Source of the DNA: Flavobacteriaceae bacterium PS02293
GTDB lineage: Bacteria; Bacteroidota; Bacteroidia; Flavobacteriales; Weeksellaceae
Direction: 5' to 3'
Assembly: GCA_029960045.1 (NCBI GenBank)
Contig: JASCOV010000009.1
Coordinates: 62,001-126,000 of the forward strand
DNA: 64,000 nucleotides
A program made the translations under genes and the position numbers. Shown piece by piece: positions 26,344-35,282 of this stretch. The notes beneath the pieces are model-generated. The model saw only the letters and a program-made list of their open reading frames with translations, did not search any database and was not told the DNA's origin. Positions within the stretch are counted from its first letter, which is position 1, and each line of letters starts with the position of its first letter.

Positions 26344-27753
26344 CTACAAAGTCTTTGTCTGACAAACGAAATTACTCGTCGGAACTTTATCGAATTTCTT
26401 AATTTCATTAAAACCACCTTCAATTTCCGTAAAGTTTCTATAACCTCTTGATTGCAAAATACTTGCCGCAATCATACTTCTGTATCCGCCAGCACAATGG
26501 ATGTAAAAATGTTCAGAATTATCTATGGAATTTACCCAGTCATTGATATAAGCTAAAGGTTTACTGTACGCTTCGTCAATGTGTTCTGCTTCATATTCAG
26601 TTTCTTTTCTGACATCGATAACTTTCACATTTTCAGAATATTCAGAAGCAAATTGTTCTGCGGAAATTCTTCTGATATCATCAATTTCTTTCCCTGAGTT
26701 TTTCCAGCTTTCAAAACCACCTTGCAAAAATCCAACTACATTATCAAACCCAACTCTGCTGAGTCTTGTAATCACTTCTTCTTCCGACCCTAAATCTGAA
26801 ACCAAAATAATCGGCTGTTGAACATCCACAATCATTGCTCCAACCCAAGGCGCAAAATCACCTTTGATCCCAATATTAATAGAGTTCGGAACAAAACCTT
26901 TATGAAAATCTGCCGCATTTCTTGTATCAAGGATCAAAGCTCCGGTTTCTTCTGCAGCTGTTTCAAAATCTTCTACAGATAATGGGTTATTTCCTTTTTT
27001 AAGAACTTTTTCAAAACTTTCATAGCCGCCTTTGTTGAGCGCTACATTCATCCCGAAATATTTTGGAGGCGCTGTTAAGCCATCTAGAACTTCGTCAATA
27101 AAACTTTCTTTAGTTGGCTGATTCAGTGCGTAATTGGTCTTTTTCTGATTTCCTAAAGTATCAACTGTTTCTTTCTGCATATTTTTTCCACAAGCAGAAC
27201 CAGCACCGTGAGCAGGATAAACTGTAATCGAATCATCCAGAGGTAAAATCTTGCTATGAAGACTTTCGTATAGCATTCCTGCTAAATCTCTTTCGGTAAT
27301 TTCACCGGATTTTTGAGCCAAATCTGGTCTTCCAACATCGCCTAAAAATAGAGTGTCGCCAGAAAAAATCGCTGTTTCTATTCCATTTTCATCAATCAAA
27401 AGATAAGTGGAGCTTTCCAGAGTATGACCTGGCGTATGAAGCACTTTTATTTTAATTTTTCCAATTTCAAAAACCTGCTCATCTGTTGCAATAATAGCTT
27501 CAAATTCTGGTTTTGCAGTTGGTCCGTAAACAATTGGAGCATCGGTTTTTTTGGAGAGATCAAGATGTCCGGAAACAAAATCTGCATGAAAATGTGTCTC
27601 AAAAATATATTTGAGTTTCACTTGATCTTTTTCCAAACGGTTGAGATAAGGTTTGATTTCCCTTAGCGGATCAATGATTGCTGCTTCGTTTTCGGAAACA
27701 ATGTAATAAGCTCCTTGCGCAAGACAGCCTGTATATATTTGCTCAATTTTCAT
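26344..27753 (-). CDS. MBL-fold persulfide dioxygenase-like protein fused to two rhodanese domains, 469 aa
   Basis: The N-terminal metallo-beta-lactamase domain (about 1-240) is of the ETHE1/persulfide dioxygenase type: ETHFHADFVSGH with H54, H56, D58 and H63, then HTPGHTLESS and GDVGRPDLAQ. Two rhodanese domains follow. The first (~262-360) lacks the catalytic Cys (PIILVSDLGSEEE) and is probably structural. The second (~370-465) keeps it (IHCAGGYRS, C420). Proteins of this layout oxidise glutathione or other persulfides to sulfite and transfer sulfane sulfur. It is cytoplasmic. Confidence 0.93.
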   Translation of the reverse strand: MKIEQIYTGCLAQGAYYIVSENEAAIIDPLREIKPYLNRLEKDQVKLKYIFETHFHADFVSGHLDLSKKTDAPIVYGPTAKPEFEAIIATDEQVFEIGKIKIKVLHTPGHTLESSTYLLIDENGIETAIFSGDTLFLGDVGRPDLAQKSGEITERDLAGMLYESLHSKILPLDDSITVYPAHGAGSACGKNMQKETVDTLGNQKKTNYALNQPTKESFIDEVLDGLTAPPKYFGMNVALNKGGYESFEKVLKKGNNPLSVEDFETAAEETGALILDTRNAADFHKGFVPNSINIGIKGDFAPWVGAMIVDVQQPIILVSDLGSEEEVITRLSRVGFDNVVGFLQGGFESWKNSGKEIDDIRRISAEQFASEYSENVKVIDVRKETEYEAEHIDEAYSKPLAYINDWVNSIDNSEHFYIHCAGGYRSMIAASILQSRGYRNFTEIEGGFNEIKKFDKVPTSNFVCQTKTL

Positions 27754-27954
27754 TGTCTATCAATAGATTATGTTCAGTAATTTAAATTTTAAATTATTTG
27801 AACTTTTTACAATTACAAATATGAGGTTATTTGGACTAACTAAAAATAAATTTTAACTGATATTATTTATGATCCCGATTTAAAATTAAACAAATGATTG
27901 ATTTTCTGTGGAGAGAATTATCATTAGCAATTTCAAATCTTGTGACATTAAAAA

Positions 27955-28461
27955 TTATTTTACCAATGCCCAAATTCCAACACCAACAGCTGCGTATGCA
28001 ACCACAGTAATGATATCTGCAGTTGGCTGAGAAAAACGTCTTTCCGCAATTGTTGATTGGTTGATTTGATTTTTATGGAATTTAAGAATCTTTTTCGGTT
28101 TGTGGATCACGTGTGCAACCAAAGTATCACTTTCCCATTTGTCAACCTGGATTTTATAACTTCTGTCTCCTACTTCGATTTTGAAATATTTATTAGCTTC
28201 TAGCCTTTCTTGGATATTAGTTGGTTTTGGAGCCGGAGTTGGGGTTTTAGGTTTTTCAGGTTTAGGCTTTCTCGTGCTTCTTGCATCAATTGATGAGGCA
28301 TTTGGCTGAAGATTAGAAAGTTCCTTTTCTGCAATTTCATTGGATTTAGCAGATACTTCTTTTGTGTTTTGTGATGTTATATCTTTTTCTTCATTAGTTC
28401 TGTAAGTGTAACAACTTACTAAAGAAAACGATATTATAAGGAGATAAAGATAATTTTTCAT
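27955..28461 (-). CDS. Lipoprotein with C-terminal membrane segment, 168 aa
   Basis: The signal MKNYLYLLIISFSLVSC has a good lipobox. A Lys/Pro-rich linker follows (RKPKPEKPKTPTPAPKPT) that could span a wall layer. A small domain (YFKIEVGDRSYKIQVDKWESDTLVAHV) precedes a hydrophobic C-terminus (ADIITVVAYAAVGVGIWALVK). The layout resembles the shorter lipoprotein at 35283-35615. The function is unknown. It is divergent from mutS, with 189 nt between them. Confidence 0.7.
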   Translation of the reverse strand: MKNYLYLLIISFSLVSCYTYRTNEEKDITSQNTKEVSAKSNEIAEKELSNLQPNASSIDARSTRKPKPEKPKTPTPAPKPTNIQERLEANKYFKIEVGDRSYKIQVDKWESDTLVAHVIHKPKKILKFHKNQINQSTIAERRFSQPTADIITVVAYAAVGVGIWALVK

Positions 28462-28650
28462 TAGCCAAATTTAAGAATTAAACGTATAATTTTTAATTTT
28501 CTTTTGATCAATCGTCAGGTTTGTGTTTGAAATTTGAAAAAATTCAATATTTGAACTGTAAAAGATGTTGAAAAGTGAGGTTTTCGTTGCTATTATGCAA
28601 TCCATTTCTCACAATTAATTTCGTATTTTAGCGCTTCTAAAATCAAAACT

Positions 28651-31230
28651 TTGGCTAAGAAAGAAACTCCGTTAATGACGCAATACAACACCATCAAGGC
28701 AAGATATCCTGATGCTCTTTTGCTATTCCGCGTGGGAGATTTCTATGAAACTTTTGGACAAGATGCGATTAGAACTTCGCAGATTCTTGGAATTGTTCTG
28801 ACCAAAAGAGCCAATGGTGAAGGTCACATAGAATTAGCCGGATTTCCTCATCATTCTGTAGATTCTTACTTACCAAAACTCGTGAGAGCCGGATTACGTG
28901 TTGCAATCTGCGATCAGTTGGAAGACCCAAAAACCGTAAAAGGTATTGTAAAACGTGGCGTGACAGAATTGGTAACGCCCGGAGTTACCTTCAATGATCA
29001 GGTTTTGAGCTCCAAGAAGAATAACTTTTTGCTTTCCCTTCACAAAGAAAAAGAAAAATACGGATTGGCTTTGGTAGATGTTTCTACAGGAGAATTTCTT
29101 GTGAGCGAAGGTAATCTTGAGAAATTGCTTCACATTGTCCATACGTTTGACCCAAGCGAAATCATCTATCAAAGAACAACAGAACTTCCGACTCAATTAA
29201 AAAACAAAAGCGCCTTTAAGCTTGAGGATTGGGCATTCCGATATCCTTATGCTTACGAAAAACTGACTTCCCATTTCAAAACACAATCTTTGAAAGGTTT
29301 CGGGATTGAAGAACATAAATTGGGTGTAACTGCTGCAGGAGCAATTTTCGCTTATTTGGTGGAAGATACACATCACGCACTTTTACAACATATTACAAGA
29401 ATAAATCTGATTCCTCAGGATGATTATCTGATGATGGATGGTTTCACTTTGAGAAATCTGGAAATCGTTTATTCTGCAAGTCAACAAGGTAAATCGTTAC
29501 TTGATATTATCGATAAAACCTGTACGCCAATGGGTGGAAGATTGTTGAGAAGACGAATCATTCTTCCTTTAAAAAACATCAGCGACATCAACAGAAGGCT
29601 CAACCTCATCGAGTTTTTGAACAAAGAAGATTCCTTAAAATATGAGATTAAGGAATTACTGAAAGGCATTTCTGATATCGATAGATTAATTGGAAAATTA
29701 GCTGCTGAAAAGATTTCACCTAAAGAATTAGGTTATCTTCGTCAATCGGTTGTCAACATTCAGGAAATCAGAACAAAGCTGTTGAAATTTCCCGATGTTT
29801 TGGCTTGGCTGGATCCGATTATTAATCTCGATGAGCTAATTGATTTTATTAAAATTCATTTGAATGACGAACTTCCTGTTAATATTAATAAAGGAAATGT
29901 AGTCCGTGAAGGAATCTCCGAAGAACTGGATCATTTGAGAAATATTCAAAATAAAGGTCGTGGTTTTCTGGATGAAATGTGCCAACGCGAAATCGAAAGA
30001 ACCGGAATCACAAGTTTGAAAATTGATTTCAACGGTGTTTTCGGCTATTATATAGAAGTACGAAATACACATAAGGATAAAGTTCCGGCTGAGTGGATCC
30101 GTAAACAAACTCTGGTAAATGCCGAACGTTACATTACAGAAGAACTGAAAGAATACGAAACTCAGATTCTTGGCGCAACTGATAAAATTAGCGCGCTAGA
30201 ATTTAAACTTTACAGAAATGTCTGCGACAATGTGATGATCTACATCGATCAGTTGCAGGAAAATTCAAAACTGATTGGCGAATTAGATTGCGCCACTGGA
30301 TTGTCAGAATTGTCTGTTGAAGATAATTATACAAAACCAATTCTAAACGATTCTTTCTCCATAAATATTCAAGAAGGAAGACATCCGATCATCGAAAAAT
30401 CTTTGCCTCTTGGAGAATCTTACATTCCAAATGATGTTTTCCTGGACAGAGATTCTCAGCAAATCATAATGGTAACCGGACCCAATATGGCAGGTAAATC
30501 GGCGATTCTAAGGCAAACGGCAATTATTTCTTTACTCGCTCAAATCGGAAGCTTTGTTCCTGCGAAGCACGCAGAGATTGGAACATTAGATAAAATATTC
30601 ACAAGAGTTGGTGCTTCGGACAATCTTTCTGCCGGCGAATCGACTTTTATGGTTGAGATGAACGAAGCGGCGAATATCCTTAATAATATCTCGGACAGAA
30701 GTTTGATATTGCTTGACGAGATTGGGCGTGGAACTTCTACTTATGACGGCGTTTCCATCGCTTGGGCAATTGCGGAATATCTGCATCAACATCCAACGCA
30801 ACCGAAAACGCTTTTTGCAACGCACTATCACGAGCTGAATGAAATGTCAATTAATTTTGAGAGAATTAAGAATTTCCACGTTTCCATCCAAGAAGCAAAA
30901 GGAACGATTATTTTCTTAAGAAAATTGATTTCCGGCGGAAGCGAACATAGTTTCGGTATTCACGTAGCAAAGTTGGCAGGAATGCCTTCAAAAGTAGTAA
31001 ATCGTGCGAATGAAATCTTGAAAACTTTGGAATCCAGCAGGTCGACACAAGATTCTGGTGACAAAATAAAACGCGTGACAGAAGAGAATCTTCAGCTTTC
31101 GTTCTTCCAATTGGATGACCCAGTTTTGGAAAATATCCGTGAAGAATTGACGAAAATTGACATTAATACTTTGACACCAATTGAGGCTTTGATGAAGCTA
31201 AATTCTATTAAAAAGATGATTGGTAAATAA
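28651..31230 (+). CDS. mutS: DNA mismatch repair protein MutS
   Basis: MutS binds base mismatches and small loops and recruits MutL. The mismatch-contacting motif is FRVGDFYETFGQDA near residue 28, with the Phe-x-Glu intact. The ATPase has Walker A GPNMAGKSAILRQT near 610, Walker B LILLDEIGRGTSTYDG near 688, and HYHELNEM. The 859 residues are a full-length MutS1. The start appears to be TTG at 28651 (MAKKETPLMTQYN); the first ATG, at 28675, would cut into a conserved N-terminus. The convergent gene's stop begins at the next base. Confidence 0.97.
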   Translation: MAKKETPLMTQYNTIKARYPDALLLFRVGDFYETFGQDAIRTSQILGIVLTKRANGEGHIELAGFPHHSVDSYLPKLVRAGLRVAICDQLEDPKTVKGIVKRGVTELVTPGVTFNDQVLSSKKNNFLLSLHKEKEKYGLALVDVSTGEFLVSEGNLEKLLHIVHTFDPSEIIYQRTTELPTQLKNKSAFKLEDWAFRYPYAYEKLTSHFKTQSLKGFGIEEHKLGVTAAGAIFAYLVEDTHHALLQHITRINLIPQDDYLMMDGFTLRNLEIVYSASQQGKSLLDIIDKTCTPMGGRLLRRRIILPLKNISDINRRLNLIEFLNKEDSLKYEIKELLKGISDIDRLIGKLAAEKISPKELGYLRQSVVNIQEIRTKLLKFPDVLAWLDPIINLDELIDFIKIHLNDELPVNINKGNVVREGISEELDHLRNIQNKGRGFLDEMCQREIERTGITSLKIDFNGVFGYYIEVRNTHKDKVPAEWIRKQTLVNAERYITEELKEYETQILGATDKISALEFKLYRNVCDNVMIYIDQLQENSKLIGELDCATGLSELSVEDNYTKPILNDSFSINIQEGRHPIIEKSLPLGESYIPNDVFLDRDSQQIIMVTGPNMAGKSAILRQTAIISLLAQIGSFVPAKHAEIGTLDKIFTRVGASDNLSAGESTFMVEMNEAANILNNISDRSLILLDEIGRGTSTYDGVSIAWAIAEYLHQHPTQPKTLFATHYHELNEMSINFERIKNFHVSIQEAKGTIIFLRKLISGGSEHSFGIHVAKLAGMPSKVVNRANEILKTLESSRSTQDSGDKIKRVTEENLQLSFFQLDDPVLENIREELTKIDINTLTPIEALMKLNSIKKMIGK

Positions 31231-31614
31231 TTATAAATTAACTGTCATAGGAAATCTAAATTTTGACCTAACTAATTGTCCATTGACTTTTGCTGGAATC
31301 CATTTTTGTTTCACTTTTGAAATTGCATTTACAATCTCTTCGTTAAGGCTTTCATTTTCTCCAGTGGCCTTTATTTCAGATAAACTTCCATCATTTTCTA
31401 CATAAAAAGTGGCTATAGTTTTAGCAATTCCTTTTCCTTGAACTTTTCTGATTCTAAAGTTTTGAGCAACCTCTTGACGAAATCCTCCTATTCCGGAAGA
31501 AAATGTGCTCGCTCGATCGAGAACGTCGGTTTCATTTTTATTTATTTCTATTTTTTCCTGAGAAAAAACCGTTGTCATAGAAAATAAACTTAAAATCAAT
31601 AATATTTTTTTCAT
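31231..31614 (-). CDS. Secreted TonB C-terminal-like protein, 127 aa
   Basis: The start at 31614 gives the signal MKKILLILSLFSMTTVFSQ. The mature domain (GGFRQEVAQNFRIRKVQGKGIAKTIATFYVENDGSLSEIKATGENESLNEEIVNAISKVKQKWIPAKVNGQLVRSKFRFPMTVNL) has the pattern of a TonB C-terminal domain. It has no membrane anchor or Pro-rich region, so it cannot transduce energy by itself. It resembles the gene at 33306-33698. It ends at the base directly after the mutS stop. Confidence 0.75.
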   Translation of the reverse strand: MKKILLILSLFSMTTVFSQEKIEINKNETDVLDRASTFSSGIGGFRQEVAQNFRIRKVQGKGIAKTIATFYVENDGSLSEIKATGENESLNEEIVNAISKVKQKWIPAKVNGQLVRSKFRFPMTVNL

Positions 31615-31686
31615 AGTTATTTTTCTCAAAGATATTGATTAATAGAAATTAAACTGATATTCAAAAACAATTTTATAAATTTGAAT

Positions 31687-32184
31687 ATGAAGACTTTAAT
31701 AAAATTTTTCTTGTTAGTTTTCCCGATTATTATCAATGCACAGCTTCAAACCGAAGTTTCTTTGATAAAATATGAAGATTTGGAAAAACGAATCGGTCAG
31801 GAGAAAGACAAATTCCTTGTTGTTAATTTCTGGGCAACAACCTGTGCTCCTTGCGTTAAGGAATTGCCTCATTTCATCGAAGTTAATAAAGAATTTTCTA
31901 AAAATCCTGACTTCAAAATGCTTTTGGTTTCACTTGATATGGCGAGAGACAAACAGAAAGTCATTAATTTTATTAAATCTAAAAATCAGTCCGCAGAAGT
32001 TTTGATTCTGGACGATGTTAAGCGGATGAACACTTGGATTCCAAGATTCCAGAAAGATTGGGAAGGCGAAATTCCAGTCACATTATTCTATAAAAATGGA
32101 GAAAAAGTATTCTTTAACAACGGCGAAATGAGCCTTCAGGAATTAAAAACAGCAATTGAAACAAATTACAAATCATCAAAATAA
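31687..32184 (+). CDS. Periplasmic TlpA-like thioredoxin, 165 aa
   Basis: I chose the ATG at 31687 over the TTG at 31681. A signal peptide (MKTLIKFFLLVFPIIINAQ) is followed by a TlpA/ResA-type thioredoxin domain: VVNFWATTCAPCVKELPHF with C53 and C56, and GEIPVTLFYKNGEK with the cis-Pro. It is probably a periplasmic disulfide reductase. It is followed 89 nt downstream by another exported thioredoxin-fold protein on the same strand, so the two may work in sequence. Confidence 0.9.
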   Translation: MKTLIKFFLLVFPIIINAQLQTEVSLIKYEDLEKRIGQEKDKFLVVNFWATTCAPCVKELPHFIEVNKEFSKNPDFKMLLVSLDMARDKQKVINFIKSKNQSAEVLILDDVKRMNTWIPRFQKDWEGEIPVTLFYKNGEKVFFNNGEMSLQELKTAIETNYKSSK

Positions 32185-32273
32185 AATATTATGAAATCGT
32201 TATTATCAAATTTCATTAAAAGACTAATAACATCTGGCGATTGCATATGACATTAAAAACAAAAAAATTACAT

Positions 32274-32897
32274 ATGAAAAAAATAAAATGGCTTTCGTTT
32301 GGATTAATATTAATTCTCGGATTATTAAGCTTTTCATCCATTAAAAACATCAATTCAGGATATCAGGTTGGCGATGAAGCGACAGATTTTAAACTGAAAA
32401 ACATCGATGGGAAAATGGTTTCTCTAAGTGATTATAAAACGGCAAAAGGTTTTATTGTAATTTTCACTTGCAATCATTGTCCGTATGCGAAAAAGTACGA
32501 AGACAGAATCATTGCACTGGATAAAATGTTCAAAAGCAAAGGTTATCCTGCAATTGCCATCAACCCGAATGATGCGACAGTACAGCCTCAGGATGGTTTT
32601 GCAGAAATGCAGACAAGAGCCAAGGAAAAAGGTTTTACATTTCCTTATTTGGTAGATGAAGGTCAGAAAATCTATCCAATTTACGGCGCTACAAAAACGC
32701 CTCACGTTTATCTTCTGAAAAAAGAAAACGGAAAAAACATTGTAAAATACATTGGAGCTATCGACAATAATTACGAAAATCCGAACGACGTTTCGGAATA
32801 TTACGTGCAGGATGCAGTGAATCAATTATTGAAAAATGAAGAGGTAAAAACCAATAAAACGGTTGCCATTGGCTGTACCATAAAAGTGAAAAAATAA
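32274..32897 (+). CDS. Exported peroxiredoxin-like thioredoxin-family protein, 207 aa
   Basis: I chose the ATG at 32274, which places the hydrophobic segment MKKIKWLSFGLILILGLLSFSS at the N-terminus. The AhpC/TSA-like domain starts at VGDEATDFKLKNIDGKMVSLSDY. Its active site is IVIFTCNHCPYAKKYEDR (C66, C69), the CNHCP motif seen in a widespread subfamily of thioredoxin-fold proteins beside peroxiredoxins. It is probably anchored or secreted in the periplasm. A strong terminator follows. Confidence 0.88.
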   Translation: MKKIKWLSFGLILILGLLSFSSIKNINSGYQVGDEATDFKLKNIDGKMVSLSDYKTAKGFIVIFTCNHCPYAKKYEDRIIALDKMFKSKGYPAIAINPNDATVQPQDGFAEMQTRAKEKGFTFPYLVDEGQKIYPIYGATKTPHVYLLKKENGKNIVKYIGAIDNNYENPNDVSEYYVQDAVNQLLKNEEVKTNKTVAIGCTIKVKK

Positions 32898-32930
32898 AAA
32901 ACCGAGGTAATAATTGCCTCGGTTTTTTGT
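32897..32930 (+). terminator. Rho-independent terminator
   Basis: AAAACCGAGG and CCTCGGTTTT pair perfectly around TAATAATTG, followed by TTGT. It starts at the stop of the CNHCP-type gene. Confidence 0.88.
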
Positions 32931-32951
32931 TATGTTTTATAAACTATTCCT

Positions 32952-33353
32952 GTGAAGATTAATTTTAAATTCAGTTACAAAAATTTTTTAATTGCCGTTT
33001 TTATTTTCCTTGTGGAAATTCTAATTGCTACGAAACTAAAAGACATTTTCTTTGTTAGAGCTTATCTGGGCGATGTTTTTGTTGTAATGTTGATGTATTA
33101 TTTTATCAAAGCATTTTTCGATTTCAATTCAACAAAGTTGATCATTGGAATATTCATTTTTTCTTGTTTGATTGAGTTTGCACAATATTTCCACTTTGTA
33201 GAATTATTGGGATTCAAAGACAACCGGATTATGATGATTGTCTTGGGAAATTCATTTAGTTGGTTGGATATTCTCTGTTATTTTGCCGGATGCGTGATTC
33301 TTCTGTTAATTAAAATTTATATTAAGAGGAAGGGAGAAATAAGATCTTACTAG
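32952..33353 (+). CDS. DUF2809 membrane protein, 133 aa
   Basis: This small integral membrane protein has four hydrophobic segments (NFLIAVFIFLVEILIATKL, YLGDVFVVMLMYYFIKAFF, LIIGIFIFSCLIEFAQYFHF, WLDILCYFAGCVILLLIKIYI). Sequence order and RAYLGD, EFAQ and SWLDILCY motifs match DUF2809. The start is GTG at 32952. Its last 48 nt overlap the 3' end of the convergent TonB-C-like gene. The function is unknown. Confidence 0.85.
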   Translation: MKINFKFSYKNFLIAVFIFLVEILIATKLKDIFFVRAYLGDVFVVMLMYYFIKAFFDFNSTKLIIGIFIFSCLIEFAQYFHFVELLGFKDNRIMMIVLGNSFSWLDILCYFAGCVILLLIKIYIKRKGEIRSY

Positions 33354-33698
33354 AATGCCTTTGTAAACTGCCGGCTGCCATTTGGTTTCAACTGTCCTTA
33401 TAACTCTTTCGACTTCATCATTTAAAGACTTGCAATCTCCCTTTACGGTGATTGGCCCAATTGTTCCGTCTCTCTCGATTACAAATTTTGTTATTGACTT
33501 ATGAATACCTTTTGAGCAATCTACATTCTTAATATTAAATCTTTCTGCAACTATTTTCCTGAAAACATTGATTCCTCCTTCAAAAACAGGCAATTTATCC
33601 GCTGTTTCAACAATATTTTCTGTCTCATTATCAGATGATTGTTGAGAAAAATAAAATAATGATGATAAGAGAAAAATCAGAATAAATATTTTTTTCAT
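33306..33698 (-). CDS. Secreted TonB C-terminal-like protein, 130 aa
   Basis: The signal peptide is MKKIFILIFLLSSLFYFSQ. The mature part (LPVFEGGINVFRKIVAERFNI, ITKFVIERDGTIGPITVKGDCKSLNDEVERVI, KWQPAVYKGILVRSYFSLPLNINF) follows the TonB C-terminal pattern, with F-x-G-G at its start and W-x-P-A near the end. It resembles the 31231-31614 gene in order and length but is clearly diverged. The gene overlaps the DUF2809 gene tail to tail by 48 nt, so mRNAs could pair. Confidence 0.78.
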   Translation of the reverse strand: MKKIFILIFLLSSLFYFSQQSSDNETENIVETADKLPVFEGGINVFRKIVAERFNIKNVDCSKGIHKSITKFVIERDGTIGPITVKGDCKSLNDEVERVIRTVETKWQPAVYKGILVRSYFSLPLNINFN

Positions 33699-33716
33699 AA
33701 TTAAATTTAAAATTAT

Positions 33717-34643
33717 TTACCTTCCAAAAGTATCGTAATGGTCTTCCGCATATTTTTCTAATCGAGCAAGAAGCGCTACATTTTCTTTTTCCAACGGCGT
33801 AAGATCGGCATCTACATTATTAGAAACAGGAACATACCAATCTGTATTTTCGAAAAACTGGCGGTAAGTTTCTTTTTTGAATGAATATCCGTGACGGGCA
33901 AAAACGGTATTTCTGATAATTTGAAGATCCAGTTTTCTAAGGTTTTTCAAATCTTTCTCGGTCAGTTTTTGTTTGGAAGCATTGATTTTGAAAACATTAT
34001 CAGAAGCGCTTCTGTAAAATGTATTTTCGTAGGTTTCAGTTTTTCCTTCATCATTTACGTAGGAATCTTTCTTTACTTTTCCGCCATTCCAATCCACAGG
34101 ATTTTCGTAGTCACTATCTTCAGAGGTATCTTTAGAAAGCATAAAGTTTGGATTATAGGCAAACTCTTTTCTGGTAAGCTTCAAGGTTTTTTCAGGCGAT
34201 TTGACTGATGTTTTATTAAAGGCAATCCAATCTCCAACCAAGCTGTCTTGCTTAAATTTCAATTGGAATCTCCCATCACTTTTATCACTTCCAGGCTCAT
34301 CTAATATTAAACCCAACGTTTTTTCATTAAGAATTCCGCGGAAAGGTCTTTGATTTCCGTTGACAACAGAATATCCGTAAACACTGTCTTTGGTAATTCG
34401 GTTGATTTTCACAGAGATTTTCTTGTATTCTTCGATGCCGTTAGCATATTGTGTAGAAGTTGATTTTGTAGCGAAATCTCCGGTGTAGATGCCGTACCAT
34501 TCTTGATGGAATTCCTGCTCTACTTCTTTTTTCGAAACTAAAGAATCTGATTTACCTTTTTCCGCTGATTTTTCTTCTTTTTTACAAGAAATCAATGCAA
34601 CAGATAGAATTAGATTTGCGAAAATTAAATTTAAACTTTTCAT
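33717..34643 (-). CDS. YARHG-domain lipoprotein, 308 aa
   Basis: The frame stays open far upstream, but the ATG at 34643 gives a proper lipoprotein signal (MKSLNLIFANLILSVALISC, then KKEEKSAEKG). The middle is beta-rich (EWYGIYTGDF, YGYSVVNGNQRPFRGIL, GRFQLKFKQDSLVGDWIAF). The C-terminal ~80 residues are a YARHG domain: LRKLDLQIIRNTVFARHGYSFK, FFENTDWYVP, LTPLEKENVALL. This domain is probably extracellular and of unknown binding partner. The start overlaps the stop of the DUF2306 gene by 4 nt. Confidence 0.88.
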   Translation of the reverse strand: MKSLNLIFANLILSVALISCKKEEKSAEKGKSDSLVSKKEVEQEFHQEWYGIYTGDFATKSTSTQYANGIEEYKKISVKINRITKDSVYGYSVVNGNQRPFRGILNEKTLGLILDEPGSDKSDGRFQLKFKQDSLVGDWIAFNKTSVKSPEKTLKLTRKEFAYNPNFMLSKDTSEDSDYENPVDWNGGKVKKDSYVNDEGKTETYENTFYRSASDNVFKINASKQKLTEKDLKNLRKLDLQIIRNTVFARHGYSFKKETYRQFFENTDWYVPVSNNVDADLTPLEKENVALLARLEKYAEDHYDTFGR

Positions 34644-35275
34644 CGTTTTTGTTTTTTTATTAAATATTCTACCAATAATAAGTTTGGAACCCAACCAAGC
34701 CATGCAATGATCTGATAAACATCCATAGGATTGGGATGGAATAAATATACTAAAATTACTTTCCACATTCTCAACGTAATTGCAGAAAGTGCCAATGCAT
34801 AACTTCGCCACATCCAGAATTTGTGTTGTTGAATATTTCTCTTTCGTATTTCTTGATATGATCTATAAGTTGTGTAAAACCAAAGAATTCCCAAAAGAAC
34901 AAAAGAGACTTTTGCCAACAATCCGCCATTAGCAAAAACACCAATATAAATCCCTGATAATGAAGACAAAAACAATGTAACAAAAACATAGATCCTGCCA
35001 GAAAACCGATGCAGATATTTTAAGTTTTTATCAAAAAAAACAGCAATAAATCCCGCCATCAAAGCGAAAATACTGCTGTAAACATGCATGTAAAAAATAG
35101 GAAGATATTCCGGTCTGGAAGTGACTTCCGTTTGTTTTATCATTAGAAAGCTGACATTAGAACTTACCGGAAAGTAGTCCAGAGTAATTTTCAGCATCAA
35201 TCCAAAGAAATATATAAAAGTAATTGCAATAATTCCTTTTAAAATGACATTCTTGGATTTGATAAAACCAAGCAT
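34640..35275 (-). CDS. DUF2306-type membrane protein, 211 aa
   Basis: I chose the start at 35275 (MLGFIKSKNVILKG), since the upstream extension would overlap the previous gene. Five or six hydrophobic segments are visible, with His residues in MHVYSSIFALMAGFIAVFF, KYLHRFSGRIYVF and QQHKFWMWRSYALALSAITLRMW. The paired His and the HRFSGRIY and HKFWMWRSY segments are typical of DUF2306 proteins, which may bind heme. The ATG of the YARHG lipoprotein overlaps its stop by 4 nt. Confidence 0.82.
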   Translation of the reverse strand: MLGFIKSKNVILKGIIAITFIYFFGLMLKITLDYFPVSSNVSFLMIKQTEVTSRPEYLPIFYMHVYSSIFALMAGFIAVFFDKNLKYLHRFSGRIYVFVTLFLSSLSGIYIGVFANGGLLAKVSFVLLGILWFYTTYRSYQEIRKRNIQQHKFWMWRSYALALSAITLRMWKVILVYLFHPNPMDVYQIIAWLGWVPNLLLVEYLIKKQKR

Positions 35276-35282
35276 TTCCTTT

